Notes: generated by a model from the sequence alone, not told the origin. DNA of 44,133 nucleotides from Candidatus Caccomonas pullistercoris (GCA_018714085.1 DVNY01000054.1:1-44133), one strand, 5' to 3'. Counted from the stretch's first letter, positions 24,874 through 35,935 are shown. A program made the numbers and translations.

Positions 24874-25100
24874 CGAACAACGTCGCGCAAAACGCCTGTT
24901 TTTTCCGAAAAAATGACAAGTCCGGCGGTTTTTCGGGGACAGGATGTGGATTGTCCCGGAGCAGCGGTTGGTCTCTCTCCCACCCGATCCGTTCTGCTCG
25001 CCCGGCTTCCGGCGGGCTGCCACGGGGCGGACGGAACGCCGTCCGGAGCGAAGGCTCACCTTGTCGCAGTGGTGGAAAAGTAAGAATGACTGGTGGGAAT

Positions 25101-25178
25101 CACGGGATGGCTGACAGTTTTTACGGGTCGGCTGACAGAAATTCCTGTCAGCCGGATAGGAATTTCTGGACGGCTGGG
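25101..25178. repeat. 21-bp phased palindromic repeat, copy G
   Basis: ctgacag at 25111 and 25132 (21 bp apart); ggctgacag aaattc ctgtcagcc inverted repeat. Confidence 0.85.
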
Positions 25179-25265
25179 CGTTTTATGGGGAGAAAGCGTC
25201 TGCTTTCCGTGGAGGCGGGACAGGGAAAACGACAAGTGATGGGGCGGCAGCGGGCGGGCTCTCCC

Positions 25266-26822
25266 CTACTCGCCCCACGACGAGCGGTCGAGCTGGCGGT
25301 AGCCGACGGCTTCCATGATGTGTGGCCGCCCGACGGTGTCGCAGCCGTCGAGGTCGGCGATGGTGCGGGCCACTTTCAGGATGCGGTCGTAGGCGCGCGC
25401 CGAGAGGTCGTAGTGCTCCATGGCGCGGCGGAGCACCTCGGCACCGGCCGTGTCGGGCTGGGCATGTAGGCGCAGGAGGCGCGAGTCCATCTGTGCGTTG
25501 CAATGGACGCCCGGCACGTCGGCAAAGCGGGCGGCCTGGCGCTGGCGTGCGGCGACGACGCGGCTGCGGATGGCACTTGACGGTTCGCCAGGCGGGGCGT
25601 CGTTGAGGTCGGAAAAGGGCACGGGGGTCACCTCCACCTGGATGTCGACGCGGTCGAGCAGCGGGCCGGAAATCTTGGCGACGTAGCGTTTGATCTGGCC
25701 CGGCAGGCAGGAGCAGGCGTGCGTCGGGTGGTTGTAGTAGCCGCATGGGCAGGGATTCATCGACGCCACGAGCATGAACGAGCAGGGCAGCGTGATGTTG
25801 TACTTGGCCCGTGAGATGGTGATTTGGCGGTCTTCGAGGGGCTGGCGCAGCGTTTCGAGGGCCGAACGGCTGAACTCGGGCAGCTCGTCGAGGAAGAGGA
25901 CGCCGTTGTGCGACAGGCTGATCTCGCCGGGCTGGAAGTTGCTTCCCCCGCCGATGAGGGCGACGTCAGAGATGGTGTGGTGGGGTGAGCGGAACGGGCG
26001 TTGGGCGATGAGCGAGGTGCCCTCGGGCAGGCGGCCGGCCACGGAGTGGATTTGGGTCGTTTCGAGGCTTTCGGCCAAGGTCAGGGGCGGAAGGATGGAG
26101 GGCAGGCGCTTGGCCATCATGCTTTTTCCGCAGCCTGGACTTCCGACGAGGAGGATGTTGTGGCCGCCGGCTGCGGCCACTTCAAGGGCACGCTTGACGT
26201 TTTCCTGCCCCCGCACGTCGGCAAAGTCAAAGGGGCAGTCTTGCTGGCGGGCGTAGAACTCGCCACGGGTGTCGACTTCGACGGGGCGGAGGCTGTCCCG
26301 GCCGTTGAGGAAAGCGACGACCTCAGTCAGCGTCACGGCGCCGTAGACGGCCAGACGGTCGACCACGCCGGCCTCGCGCACGTTCTGGTGCGGCACGATG
26401 AGCCCCTCGTAGCCCGCCCGGCGGGCCATGATGGCGATGGGGAGCGCTCCACGAACCGGGCGCAGCGACCCGTCGAGCCCGAGTTCGCCCACAAACATGT
26501 AGCGCCCGAACCGGCCGGTCTGGACGTAGTCGTAGGCGCCCAGCAGGCCGAGGGCGAGCGGCAGGTCGTAGGCGGTGCCTTCTTTGCGCACGTCGGCGGG
26601 GGCGAAGTTGACGACGGTGTTGCGCAGGGCCAGCCGGAAGCCTGTGTTGCGCAGGGCGGACTGCACGCGGGTGCGGCTTTCGCGCACAGCGCTGTCGGGG
26701 AGGCCGACCATGAAGAAGTCTTTTCCGATGGATGTGCTTACTTCGATCTGAACGGGAGTGGCTTCGAGGCCGTTGACGGCGGCACTGAGCACGCGGACCA
26801 GGCGGTTGGCTGTTTCGGGCAT
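25266..26822 (-). CDS. YifB/ComM family Mg-chelatase-like AAA ATPase
   Basis: MPETANRLVRVLSAAVNGLEATPVQIEVSTSIGKDFFMVGLPDSAVRESR; NILLVGSPGCGKSMMAKRLPSILPPL; SMNPCPCGYYNHP. Start set at ATG 26822. Confidence 0.95.
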   Translation of the reverse strand: MPETANRLVRVLSAAVNGLEATPVQIEVSTSIGKDFFMVGLPDSAVRESRTRVQSALRNTGFRLALRNTVVNFAPADVRKEGTAYDLPLALGLLGAYDYVQTGRFGRYMFVGELGLDGSLRPVRGALPIAIMARRAGYEGLIVPHQNVREAGVVDRLAVYGAVTLTEVVAFLNGRDSLRPVEVDTRGEFYARQQDCPFDFADVRGQENVKRALEVAAAGGHNILLVGSPGCGKSMMAKRLPSILPPLTLAESLETTQIHSVAGRLPEGTSLIAQRPFRSPHHTISDVALIGGGSNFQPGEISLSHNGVLFLDELPEFSRSALETLRQPLEDRQITISRAKYNITLPCSFMLVASMNPCPCGYYNHPTHACSCLPGQIKRYVAKISGPLLDRVDIQVEVTPVPFSDLNDAPPGEPSSAIRSRVVAARQRQAARFADVPGVHCNAQMDSRLLRLHAQPDTAGAEVLRRAMEHYDLSARAYDRILKVARTIADLDGCDTVGRPHIMEAVGYRQLDRSSWGE

Positions 26823-26839
26823 GGCGGACGGGTGTTTTT

Positions 26840-27847
26840 CTATCGGGCAAGGAGATCGCCGAGTGCGTTGTAGAGTTCTTCGGAAGGCAAGTCGCGCGCG
26901 ACGATCTTGCGGTTCTTGTCGACAAGGAGCAGGCCGGGCACGTAACGCATGCCGAGCGTGCGGGCCAGCGGTGAGCCGAACGCTTCTCCGTCGCAGACGA
27001 TCGGTTTGGGAATGGAGTCGGTCTCTGCGCGTCGGCGGACGGCGGGGACAGAATAGTCGAACGAGAGGGTCAGGGCGTCGAAGTGGTTCCCGTAGGCACG
27101 TCGGCAGCGGCGCAGGGCGGCGGCGTAGCCACGGCTGTCGTTGCTCCACGATGCCCAGAAGAGCACGACGAGCGGCCGGCGGCCGTAGTCGGACGAGCGG
27201 ATCGTGTCGCCGTCGATGTCGACGGCAGTGAACGGGGGCAGTGTGGCTCCGGGCGACATGGCGGCCACGTGGCTCAGGCGGCGTTCGTAGGCGGTCAGGA
27301 CGCCGTTCGTCGGTTGGGCACGCCGCATCGCTTTGAGCAGTTCGAGCGTCCGGGCGTCAAATTGTTCAGCCTGGGCAAAATACTGCATGAAGAGGGCTTG
27401 CGCGGCGAGGCTCGATGCGTGTGAGCGGATGAACTCGGCGGCTGCAAGGAGTTGGTCGCCAGCCGGATGGCTTCCGTTTTCGAGGCGGAAGCGGGTCAGC
27501 GTCTCGTTGGTCTCGGTTCCGCTGATGTCGGTTTTCATCAGCTGTGAGGCTTCTCCCTTGACGGTAATTTCTTTTCCGGGTTCGGCCACGAGGCGCAACT
27601 CAGTGAAGTTCGGGAAGAGCAGGGTGAGCACGCAGGGTGTTTCGATCGGTCGCTCGTAAGTGAAGCGTCCGTCGCGGATTTGCAGGGTGTCGAAGATGCC
27701 CGTCTCGCCCGTTTCGTCGTAAATGTAGAACTCTGCGTCGCTGATGTTTGTGTACTCGCCGGTGATGCGGACGTGGTCGTCGGGCAAACCGCAGGAGGCC
27801 GTAAGCAGGGCGGTCAGCAGGGCGATGAGCAGATTCGGCGTTTTCAT
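26840..27847 (-). CDS. Thioredoxin-like (TlpA/AhpC-type) lipoprotein with N-terminal DUF4369-like domain
   Basis: Lipobox LLTASCG; PPFTAVDIDGDTIRSSDYGRRPLVVLFWASWSNDSRGY. Start set at ATG 27847. Confidence 0.8.
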   Translation of the reverse strand: MKTPNLLIALLTALLTASCGLPDDHVRITGEYTNISDAEFYIYDETGETGIFDTLQIRDGRFTYERPIETPCVLTLLFPNFTELRLVAEPGKEITVKGEASQLMKTDISGTETNETLTRFRLENGSHPAGDQLLAAAEFIRSHASSLAAQALFMQYFAQAEQFDARTLELLKAMRRAQPTNGVLTAYERRLSHVAAMSPGATLPPFTAVDIDGDTIRSSDYGRRPLVVLFWASWSNDSRGYAAALRRCRRAYGNHFDALTLSFDYSVPAVRRRAETDSIPKPIVCDGEAFGSPLARTLGMRYVPGLLLVDKNRKIVARDLPSEELYNALGDLLAR

Positions 27848-27879
27848 ATGGCGTGGAGGTGGATGTGGCGTGTCAAATG

Positions 27880-27916
27880 AAAACCCCTGCCTGCGCACAG
27901 GGGCGGCAGGCAGGGG
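27880..27916 (-). terminator. Terminator of the TPR lipoprotein gene
   Basis: cccctgcctgc / gcaggcagggg followed by TTTT on - strand. Confidence 0.8.
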
Positions 27917-27971
27917 CGGAATAGTCTTTCAGCAGACTCTCAGCTTCTGCATGGGGCTGAGGGCACTGTGC

Positions 27972-29669
27972 TTATTTCACGAGGCTCTGGAAAGCAGCAT
28001 CCTCGAAGAGGGCGCGGAACTCGAGGTCGGTGGCGGCGTGGCTGCGGAGCGAGCTGTCCTTTGCGATGGCGTCACGCAGGTTGGCGATGGCCGTGGAGTT
28101 CTGGTTCGTGCGGGCGGCGACGATGGCTTTCAGGTAGCTCGTCATGGCGTCCGGCTGGGCAACGGCTGCCAGTGTGCTCTGGGCGGCATTGTAGTCCTTG
28201 TTCAGAATCTGGGCAAGGGCGGCGCTGTTTGTCTTCGCATCTCCGAAAGCGTTGATGGCCTGGCTGTAATTACCCTTGGCGATGTAGAGGCAACCGAGTG
28301 CTTCGTTGTAAGCGTCGGCTTCGCTGCCCTTGGCGAGCAGAGTTTCAGCCTTGGCTGCGTCATCGTTGGCAAGAGCTACGAGGGCGCTGTTAACAGCCAC
28401 TTCGGAGGCATTGCTCGATGCGAGTTGGTCGAGGTACTGCTGTGCGGCAGCCTTGTCGCCGGCTTTGAAAGCGAGGGCGGCGAGGTTGTTCGTTGCGCGG
28501 TAATCGTTCGGATACTGGCGGGCGGCTGTCTTGTAGATGTCGGCTTTCTCAGCGTCGTTGTCGGTGAGCGAAGCGGCGTAGAGGAGTTCTTCCACGCTGA
28601 GCTTCGTTGCGTCGGCCTTATACTGGGCTTTGATCTCGTCGTCACTGCGGCCCACGATGTTATAGTTGATCGTCAGGCGAGAGCGGCGGAGTTCGGGCAG
28701 CACTTCGTCTGCCAATTCGCTGAATGCAGCCGAGAGGTTGCGGATCTGCGTCTCGCGTTCCTCGGGGTCTTTATACATCGAGAGGACGCGGAGGATGACA
28801 TCCTTGTCTTGGATGTTGGAAGCCTGAACGAGCTCTTGGAAACCTTCCCAGTCCTGAGCGGTGTACTTGGAGTCTACGTTTGCTTCAATCTCTTCCTTGG
28901 CCAGTTGGTCCTTGACGTACTTGTTGGTGTTTTTCTCACGGTTGGCGGCGAGGCCGGTGTTGAGTTTCACACCACCATCGGGCGAGGCGTAAGCCGAGAT
29001 TTCGATGTTCTCGAGCGCGAGACCCTTCTGGTCAGCCTTGATGTCGCGCAGAGTTTGGATGAAGTCCTGCACGGAAGTCGACTTCAACTCGCTGTTGCGA
29101 ATGTTGGCCTGCTGGATGAGGAACTTAATCTGAGCGTCTTTCTGTTGTTTGATGATGCGTTGATAGGCGTCGGGGGCGATGGAACCACCGGTGCTGGCGA
29201 GCGTGCGGCCGAGGAGCTCGGACGTAGCGATGACGCCATCGGCAATCTTCACGTCGGGCACGGTCACGGTGCGCTTGCCCACCTTGGCTTCGAAAGTGAG
29301 GTAGAGCTCGCTCTTGGCCATGTCGTCGACATAGTCGAAGTTGTTCTTCATCGTGTAGTTGCCACCGACTTTATAGTTGATGGTCTGGGCGTTTCCTTCG
29401 ACTTTTTCGCCTTGGAAGGTCTCACTTTGGCCGACGGCTTGTCCACCGTTGTAACGGATGACGGGAGTGACGGTGACAACGGCCTTTTTCTTCATGTATT
29501 TTTCCGGGAAGCGGCCATTGATGGTCACGGGCACGGTGCCGCTCACAGTTTCCATGGGTGAGGGTACCACGGTGAAGTTGTCTGCGGTCAGTTCGCCCAA
29601 TTTTTTACACGAACTCAGCGCGATGGTGGACGCAAGAGTCAGCGTGAGATACAGGTTCTTGTTACGCAT
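27972..29669 (-). CDS. TPR-repeat lipoprotein
   Basis: MRNKNLYLTLTLASTIALSSCKKLGELTADNF; C-terminal helical repeats (ATNNLAALAFKAGDKAAAQQYLDQLAS). Confidence 0.8.
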   Translation of the reverse strand: MRNKNLYLTLTLASTIALSSCKKLGELTADNFTVVPSPMETVSGTVPVTINGRFPEKYMKKKAVVTVTPVIRYNGGQAVGQSETFQGEKVEGNAQTINYKVGGNYTMKNNFDYVDDMAKSELYLTFEAKVGKRTVTVPDVKIADGVIATSELLGRTLASTGGSIAPDAYQRIIKQQKDAQIKFLIQQANIRNSELKSTSVQDFIQTLRDIKADQKGLALENIEISAYASPDGGVKLNTGLAANREKNTNKYVKDQLAKEEIEANVDSKYTAQDWEGFQELVQASNIQDKDVILRVLSMYKDPEERETQIRNLSAAFSELADEVLPELRRSRLTINYNIVGRSDDEIKAQYKADATKLSVEELLYAASLTDNDAEKADIYKTAARQYPNDYRATNNLAALAFKAGDKAAAQQYLDQLASSNASEVAVNSALVALANDDAAKAETLLAKGSEADAYNEALGCLYIAKGNYSQAINAFGDAKTNSAALAQILNKDYNAAQSTLAAVAQPDAMTSYLKAIVAARTNQNSTAIANLRDAIAKDSSLRSHAATDLEFRALFEDAAFQSLVK

Positions 29670-29701
29670 AATTACTATTTTTGTTTAACGTATTGTAGCG
29701 G

Positions 29702-29709
29702 CAAAGATA
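29702..29709 (-). promoter_or_regulatory. -7 box TATCTTTG (TPR lipoprotein promoter)
   Basis: caaagata on + strand. Confidence 0.55.
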
Positions 29710-29853
29710 TAAATAAGCGCGTGAAGTGGGACGGGCTTTGCTTCTTTTTTTTCAATAAGTCTGAAATTTTTTCTTAATTCGTTGTCAAAATGCCCATATT
29801 GTAAAGATGAAACAGACAATAAGTGAGGAAAAAATCCTCGCTGGTGTGACGTT

Positions 29854-30711
29854 TTAGAGGGCTGGCTTGTTTGTCTCTCCCAAGCGCCGGCACCATTTTC
29901 CGCCCAGCCAGCAGTAGAGCCCGATGACTATGAAGGGTAGGCTCAGGAGCTGTCCTTGGTTGAGTCCGATGGCTGCCACGAGGTTCTGTTCCCAAGGTTC
30001 TTGCACTTCTTTGAGGAACTCGACGAAGAAGCGGAACGTGAAGATGGCCGTCAGGCAGTAGCCGAAGAAGTAGCCGGTGCCCACCTTTTGGCTGTGGCGG
30101 CGATAGAGCCACAGGCCGGCGAAGAAGAAGACAAGGTAGGCGATGGCTTCGTAAAGCTGAGCCGGATGGCGCGCCACGACGTCGCCGTTGTGGGCGAAGA
30201 CGAAGCCCCAGGCCACGTCGGTTGGGCGGCCGACGATTTCGGAGTTCATGAGATTGCCCAGCCGGATAAAGCACGCTGTGATGGGTGTGGCGATGGCGAT
30301 GTTGTCCAGTACGCGCATCAGGTTCACCTTCGTTCGCCGGACATAGAGCCAAAGCGCCAGGATAAGCCCGAGCGTGCCGCCATGGCTCGCCAGGCCGGCG
30401 TAGCCCGTGTAGCGCCAGCCGTCGGCGGTGCGGCTGATGGGGAGGAACATCTCGACGGGGTGGCTGAGGAAGTAGGCTGGCTCGTAGAAGAGGCAGTGAC
30501 CGAGCCGCGCGCCGACGAGGATACCGATGAGGCAATAGAAGAAGAGGGGGTCGAACTTTTCGCCCGGGATGCCTTGACGGCGGTAGAGGCGGGCCACAAT
30601 GAAGTAGGCCAGCACGAGGCCGATGCCCCAGCAGAGCGAGTACCAGCGCAGGCCGAAGTTACCGATGTGCAGGGCGACGAGGTCGGGGTTCCAGATGATG
30701 GGTCCTTCCAT
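29854..30711 (-). CDS. lgt: Prolipoprotein diacylglyceryl transferase
   Basis: LRWYSLCWGIGLVLAYF...GARLGHCLFYEPAYF...ASHGGTLGLILALWLY...RLGNLMNSEIVGRPTDVAWGF. Confidence 0.96.
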   Translation of the reverse strand: MEGPIIWNPDLVALHIGNFGLRWYSLCWGIGLVLAYFIVARLYRRQGIPGEKFDPLFFYCLIGILVGARLGHCLFYEPAYFLSHPVEMFLPISRTADGWRYTGYAGLASHGGTLGLILALWLYVRRTKVNLMRVLDNIAIATPITACFIRLGNLMNSEIVGRPTDVAWGFVFAHNGDVVARHPAQLYEAIAYLVFFFAGLWLYRRHSQKVGTGYFFGYCLTAIFTFRFFVEFLKEVQEPWEQNLVAAIGLNQGQLLSLPFIVIGLYCWLGGKWCRRLGETNKPAL

Positions 30712-30721
30712 GGCGAGCGGC

Positions 30722-31825
<1,104 letters not shown>

Positions 31826-31959
31826 TGTGTGTATGTTGTATTGTTTTGTTGTCTTTTGCAGGGTGCCGTGTGGCGGTAGCCTTCGGCCGTCCGGCGCTTT
31901 GAGGGGTGGGGGATGCCTCTTCGGTTTTCCGGCCTGTGCGCCCGTTTGTCCTGTCGCGG

Positions 31960-32050
31960 TGTCAGGCTTTTTCCCGACGGCTGACAGAAATTTCTGGACG
32001 GCTGACTGAAAATCCTGTCAGCCGTCTGGGGTTTCCTGTCACTGCTCCCG
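31960..32050. repeat. 21-bp phased palindromic repeat, copy H (overlaps the folK-GNAT stop codon)
   Basis: tgtcaggctttttcccgacgg|ctgacagaaatttctggacgg|ctgactgaaaatcctgtcagc|cgtctgggg. Confidence 0.85.
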
Positions 32051-33022
32051 TTTTTCCGCTGTCGCCACGGCTGTCCAGCGTGTCAGGGAGTCGCCTTTGA
32101 TCTGGTAGGTGTTGGTTTCCCGCAGGGTGAATCCCATCTTTCTGTAAAGGGCGTTGGCGGCCTTGCGTGCCGGGCGCGAGGTCAGTTCGAGGCTTTGGAT
32201 GCCGGCGGCGGCTGCGTGGGCCAGTGTGTTGGCCATGAGCCTTTTGCCGAGTCCTTTTCCGCGGTGGACGGCGTCGACTACAACGTCCTCCACGTGGCCT
32301 TTCAGGCCGGTGAGCTGGGGTGTGGTCAGGAGTGAGGCCATCCCTATGAGTCTTCCTTCGGCGTTGCTGAGGGCGAGCAGGCAGAGCGCCTCCTCTTTGA
32401 GCAGTGTGCGGAGCCCTTCGGTCTGCCATGGCTGGCGGCCGGGGCTGAGCTGGGCGAGCAGGCGGTTGATCTCGGCGGTCAGTCGTGGTGTCACGTCGTC
32501 CGCTCTCAGGCGGCGGCAGGGCCGCGGGGCGGTGTGGGGCAGGCGCATGGCTTCCGTCGAGTCGCACCGGCTGGCCAATTCGGCGTAGGTCTGTCCTGTG
32601 CCCGCGTGGCGCAGTCCGCCGGCAATTTCGGCCAGCGGCAGGAGTACGAAAGCCCGTTCCGTCATTCGTGGGTGGGGCAGGGTGAGCGACGGGGTGTCGG
32701 TCTTCACGTCGTCCCAGGCCAGGAGGTCGATGTCAATGGGGCGGTCGGCGTAGTGGCCGCCGTGGCTTTTCTGCGTGCGGCCAAGCAGGCGTTCGACCTG
32801 GCGGCAGCAGGCAAAAGCCTCGGCCAGCGGCAGGTTGCAGGTGAAGCGGGCGGCACAGTTGAGGAAGCGGTGGCCTGATGCGAAACCGACAGGGTCGCTC
32901 TCATAACAGTCCGAGACGATGCCCTCGCCCCCCAGCGCCAGGGCGAGCAGGTCGCAGGCCGTGGCGAGTGTAGTGGCGCGGAGACCCAGGTTCGAGCCGA
33001 GTGAGAGTAGAAGGGTGGGCAT
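32039..33022 (-). CDS. folK: Fusion: 2-amino-4-hydroxy-6-hydroxymethyldihydropteridine pyrophosphokinase (FolK) + GNAT N-acetyltransferase
   Basis: N-terminus MPTLLLSLGSNLGLRATTLATACDLL...YADRPIDIDLLAWDD...LPHPRMTERAFVLLPLAEIA (HPPK); C-terminus VEDVVVDAVHRGKGLGKRLMANTLAHAAAAGIQSLELTSRPARKAANALYRKMGF (GNAT). Confidence 0.9.
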   Translation of the reverse strand: MPTLLLSLGSNLGLRATTLATACDLLALALGGEGIVSDCYESDPVGFASGHRFLNCAARFTCNLPLAEAFACCRQVERLLGRTQKSHGGHYADRPIDIDLLAWDDVKTDTPSLTLPHPRMTERAFVLLPLAEIAGGLRHAGTGQTYAELASRCDSTEAMRLPHTAPRPCRRLRADDVTPRLTAEINRLLAQLSPGRQPWQTEGLRTLLKEEALCLLALSNAEGRLIGMASLLTTPQLTGLKGHVEDVVVDAVHRGKGLGKRLMANTLAHAAAAGIQSLELTSRPARKAANALYRKMGFTLRETNTYQIKGDSLTRWTAVATAEKREQ

Positions 33023-33030
33023 GGCGTCGG

Positions 33031-34083
33031 TCAGTCGACAATGAGCATCACGTCGCCGTAGGGGCCGAACTGGTAGTCCTCTTTCAGGGCCACGTCGTAG
33101 GCCGCCATGGTCTGCTCGTAGCCTCCAAAGGCAGAGGTGAGCATCAGGAGGGTCGAGTAGGGGAGGTGGAAGTTAGAGAGCATAGCGTCGGCCACGGAGA
33201 ATTCGTAGGGCGGAAAGATGAACTTATTGGTCCATCCTTCGAACTCTTTGATGCGTTTGTCTGTGCCTACGCAGGCTTCGAGCGCCCGTTGTACCGTTGT
33301 CCCGACCGCCACGATCTTGTGTTCGTTGTCTTTGGCGCGGTTGACGATCTGGCAGCACGTCGCGTCGACGTGCATCTCCTCGCTGTCCATCTTGTGCTTC
33401 GTGAGGTCCTCGACGTCTGTCGTGCGGAAATTGCCCAGTCCGCAGTGCATCGTGAGGAACGCGAAATCGATGCCCTTTATCTCCATGCGTTTCATCAGTT
33501 CCCGCGAGAAGTGCAGTCCGGCCGTCGGAGCCGTCACGGCGCCTTCGTGGCGGGCGAAGATGCACTGGAAGCGTTCCAGGTCCTCCGGTTCAGACTCCCG
33601 GCCGATGAAGCGGGGGATCGGAGCCTCGCCGAGGGCATAGAGCTGGCGCTTGAATTCGTCATGGTCTCCGTCGTAGAGGAAACGGAGCGTGCGGCCGCGG
33701 CTCGTGGTGTTGTCGATGACTTCCGCCACGATGGAGTTGTCTTCGCCGAAATAGAGTTTGTTGCCGATGCGTATCTTGCGGGCCGGGTCTACCAGTACGT
33801 CCCAAAGACGCAGTTCCTGGTTCAGCTCGCGCAGCAGGAACACTTCGATGCGCGCGCCGGTCTTTTCCTTGTTTCCATAGAGGCGGGCGGGAAACACCTT
33901 GGTATCATTGAAGACGAAGACGTCGTGTTCGTCAAACATGTTCAGTATTTCCTTGAACATGTGATGCTCTATCTCGCCTGTCTTGCGGTGCAGCACCATC
34001 ATGCGGCACTCGTCGCGGTGTGGCGCGGGATACTTTGCGATTTTCTCCTCAGGCAGTTTGAATTTGAATTGCGACAGCTTCAT
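33031..34083 (-). CDS. queA: S-adenosylmethionine:tRNA ribosyltransferase-isomerase
   Basis: [40 protein letters not shown]...[22 protein letters not shown]. Confidence 0.96.
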   Translation of the reverse strand: MKLSQFKFKLPEEKIAKYPAPHRDECRMMVLHRKTGEIEHHMFKEILNMFDEHDVFVFNDTKVFPARLYGNKEKTGARIEVFLLRELNQELRLWDVLVDPARKIRIGNKLYFGEDNSIVAEVIDNTTSRGRTLRFLYDGDHDEFKRQLYALGEAPIPRFIGRESEPEDLERFQCIFARHEGAVTAPTAGLHFSRELMKRMEIKGIDFAFLTMHCGLGNFRTTDVEDLTKHKMDSEEMHVDATCCQIVNRAKDNEHKIVAVGTTVQRALEACVGTDKRIKEFEGWTNKFIFPPYEFSVADAMLSNFHLPYSTLLMLTSAFGGYEQTMAAYDVALKEDYQFGPYGDVMLIVD

Positions 34084-34107
34084 AATGTCTATATGCTTGT
34101 TTGTTTT

Positions 34108-34815
34108 TTACGTCGTTGTGTCTGTCGGACGGGGCAGGGATTCGATCCATTGCGTCGCCTCGTCGAGTGTCATGCAGTCTTCGACGCGGTATTCGCCCAC
34201 CCGTGTGCGGCGCAATGCGGTCAGATGGGCGCCGCTCCCGAGGGCTTGCCCGATGTCGCGGGCCAGTGCCCGGATGTACGTCCCCTTCCCGCAGACCACG
34301 CGGATGTCGATCTCGTCGGGCAGCCGGCATCCTGTGAGCTCGATCTCGTCGATGCGGATGAGCTTGGCACGCAGGGGGACGTCCTCGCCCTTGCGTGCCA
34401 TTTTGTAGGCACGCTTTCCCTCTATTTTGCAGGCCGAGAAAGCGGGCGGCACCTGCTCGATGTTTCCTTCGAAACGGCGGAGCGCCTCACGGACAGCTTC
34501 CTCGGTGATGTGGGCAGTGGGATAGGTGGCGTCGATGCCGTGTTCGAGGTCGAAACTCGGCGTCGTGGCGCCCAGCCGCAGGGTAGCCGTGTATTCTTTG
34601 GTCTGTGCTTGGAGTTCGTCGATGCGCTTGGTGGCTTTCCCGGTGCAGAGCAGGACGACGCCAGTGGCCAGCGGGTCGAGCGTGCCGGCGTGTCCCACTT
34701 TGATCTTGCGGCCCAAGTGTTGCGTAAGCAGCCATCTCACCTTCGCCACAAGGCCGAAGGATGTCCATTCGTAGGGCTTGTCGATGGCGAGTATCTCTCC
34801 CTCCAAGAAGTCCAT
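34108..34815 (-). CDS. truB: tRNA pseudouridine(55) synthase
   Basis: LAIDKPYEWTSFGLVAKVRWLL...KVGHAGTLDPLATGVVLLCTGKATK. Confidence 0.96.
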   Translation of the reverse strand: MDFLEGEILAIDKPYEWTSFGLVAKVRWLLTQHLGRKIKVGHAGTLDPLATGVVLLCTGKATKRIDELQAQTKEYTATLRLGATTPSFDLEHGIDATYPTAHITEEAVREALRRFEGNIEQVPPAFSACKIEGKRAYKMARKGEDVPLRAKLIRIDEIELTGCRLPDEIDIRVVCGKGTYIRALARDIGQALGSGAHLTALRRTRVGEYRVEDCMTLDEATQWIESLPRPTDTTT

Positions 34816-34824
34816 GCGTCCGGT

Positions 34825-35664
34825 TTATTCCAAAGTGAGTTCGTAGCCCAGGGCGGCCATGATGAGAATCGCGGCGCCGACGATGATGCGATACCATCCG
34901 AAGGCGACGAAACCGTATTTGGCGACGTAGTTGATGAAGAACTTGATGGCCAAGATGGCGACGACGAATGCCACCACGCAACCGACGAGGAGCAGGCTCA
35001 GGTTATCGCCCTGCGTGAGGATATTACCTTCGTCGTGGCTCATCAGTTTGTAGAGTTCGAGGCACGTGGCGCCGAACATCGTCGGCACGGCGAGGAAGAA
35101 CGAGAACTCGGCGGCGGCCTTGCGTGTCAGTTTTTGCGCCATGCCGCCTACTATTGTGGCCATGGAGCGCGATACGCCCGGGATCATGGAAATACATTGG
35201 AAACATCCGATCAGGAAGGCGCGTTTCAGTGTCATGGGAGTCTGTTCGGACGAATGGCTGAACAGACGGTCGCAGAACAACATGAACACGCCGCCCACTA
35301 TGAGCATCACGGCTACGAGCATGACGTTGTCGAGGTTCGATTCGATGAAATCGTTGAACGCCAGTCCAAGCACGACGGCCGGCAACACGCCGACGATCAG
35401 GCGCAGGTAGAAGCGCCAGATGGCCTGCCACCAGGTGTAGCCTTTGGTCTGCATGGTTTCCGGGTAGAAGAACTTGCGCCAATAGAGGCAGATGACGGAG
35501 AGGATGGCGCCGAACTGGATAATTACGGTAAAGGCTTTGAGGAACGGGGTGCTCTCCATGCCGAGCAGGCCTTGGGTGATGATCATGTGGCCCGTCGAGG
35601 AAACGGGGAGGAATTCCGTGAGGCCTTCGACGATGGCAATGATGATGGATTCAATCCAAGTCAT
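34825..35664 (-). CDS. uppP: Undecaprenyl-diphosphatase (BacA/UppP)
   Basis: IIIAIVEGLTEFLPVSSTGHMII...MIPGVSRSMATIVGGM. Confidence 0.96.
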   Translation of the reverse strand: MTWIESIIIAIVEGLTEFLPVSSTGHMIITQGLLGMESTPFLKAFTVIIQFGAILSVICLYWRKFFYPETMQTKGYTWWQAIWRFYLRLIVGVLPAVVLGLAFNDFIESNLDNVMLVAVMLIVGGVFMLFCDRLFSHSSEQTPMTLKRAFLIGCFQCISMIPGVSRSMATIVGGMAQKLTRKAAAEFSFFLAVPTMFGATCLELYKLMSHDEGNILTQGDNLSLLLVGCVVAFVVAILAIKFFINYVAKYGFVAFGWYRIIVGAAILIMAALGYELTLE

Positions 35665-35680
35665 GAGTTTTCAGTATGGT

Positions 35681-35935
35681 TTAGTTGTTCTGTTCGTCGT
35701 GGTTTGCGTTTTTGTCAGCGGGCCGACGCAGGATGCCGTAAATCATGAAGAGGAATCCGAACAGGCAGACCGCCGGGGCTACCTTTATTCGGCGTGTGCT
35801 GAATATGTCGGGGTTGAAAACTGTCTCGGTCGAGCCGGGGCCTGACATAAGGATGAAACCGACGATGACGGCGATCATGCCTGCGGCGAGCAGGATGAAG
35901 TTCGTGCGGTCGAATGCGAAATTTCTTCTGTCCAT
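35681..35935 (-). CDS. DUF3098-like small membrane protein
   Basis: FAFDRTNFILLAAGMIAVIVGFILMSGPGSTETVFNPDIFSTRRIKVAPAVCLFGFLFMIYGIL; between ftsX and uppP. Confidence 0.8.
   Translation of the reverse strand: MDRRNFAFDRTNFILLAAGMIAVIVGFILMSGPGSTETVFNPDIFSTRRIKVAPAVCLFGFLFMIYGILRRPADKNANHDEQNN

Noticed and set aside
25028-25045. Small hairpin cggacgg aacg ccgtccg
   Set aside because: Short, isolated, lacks a T-tract and does not match the repeat families; may be chance in GC-rich DNA.
27744-29561. 605-aa plus-strand ORF opposite the TPR lipoprotein gene
   Set aside because: Antisense shadow; the sense gene has a signal peptide, lipobox and -7 promoter.
33001-35748. 915-aa plus-strand ORF opposite queA/truB/uppP
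   Set aside because: Antisense shadow of three well-recognised genes; composition (His/Val/Asp/Glu-rich) is typical of GC-rich antisense frames.
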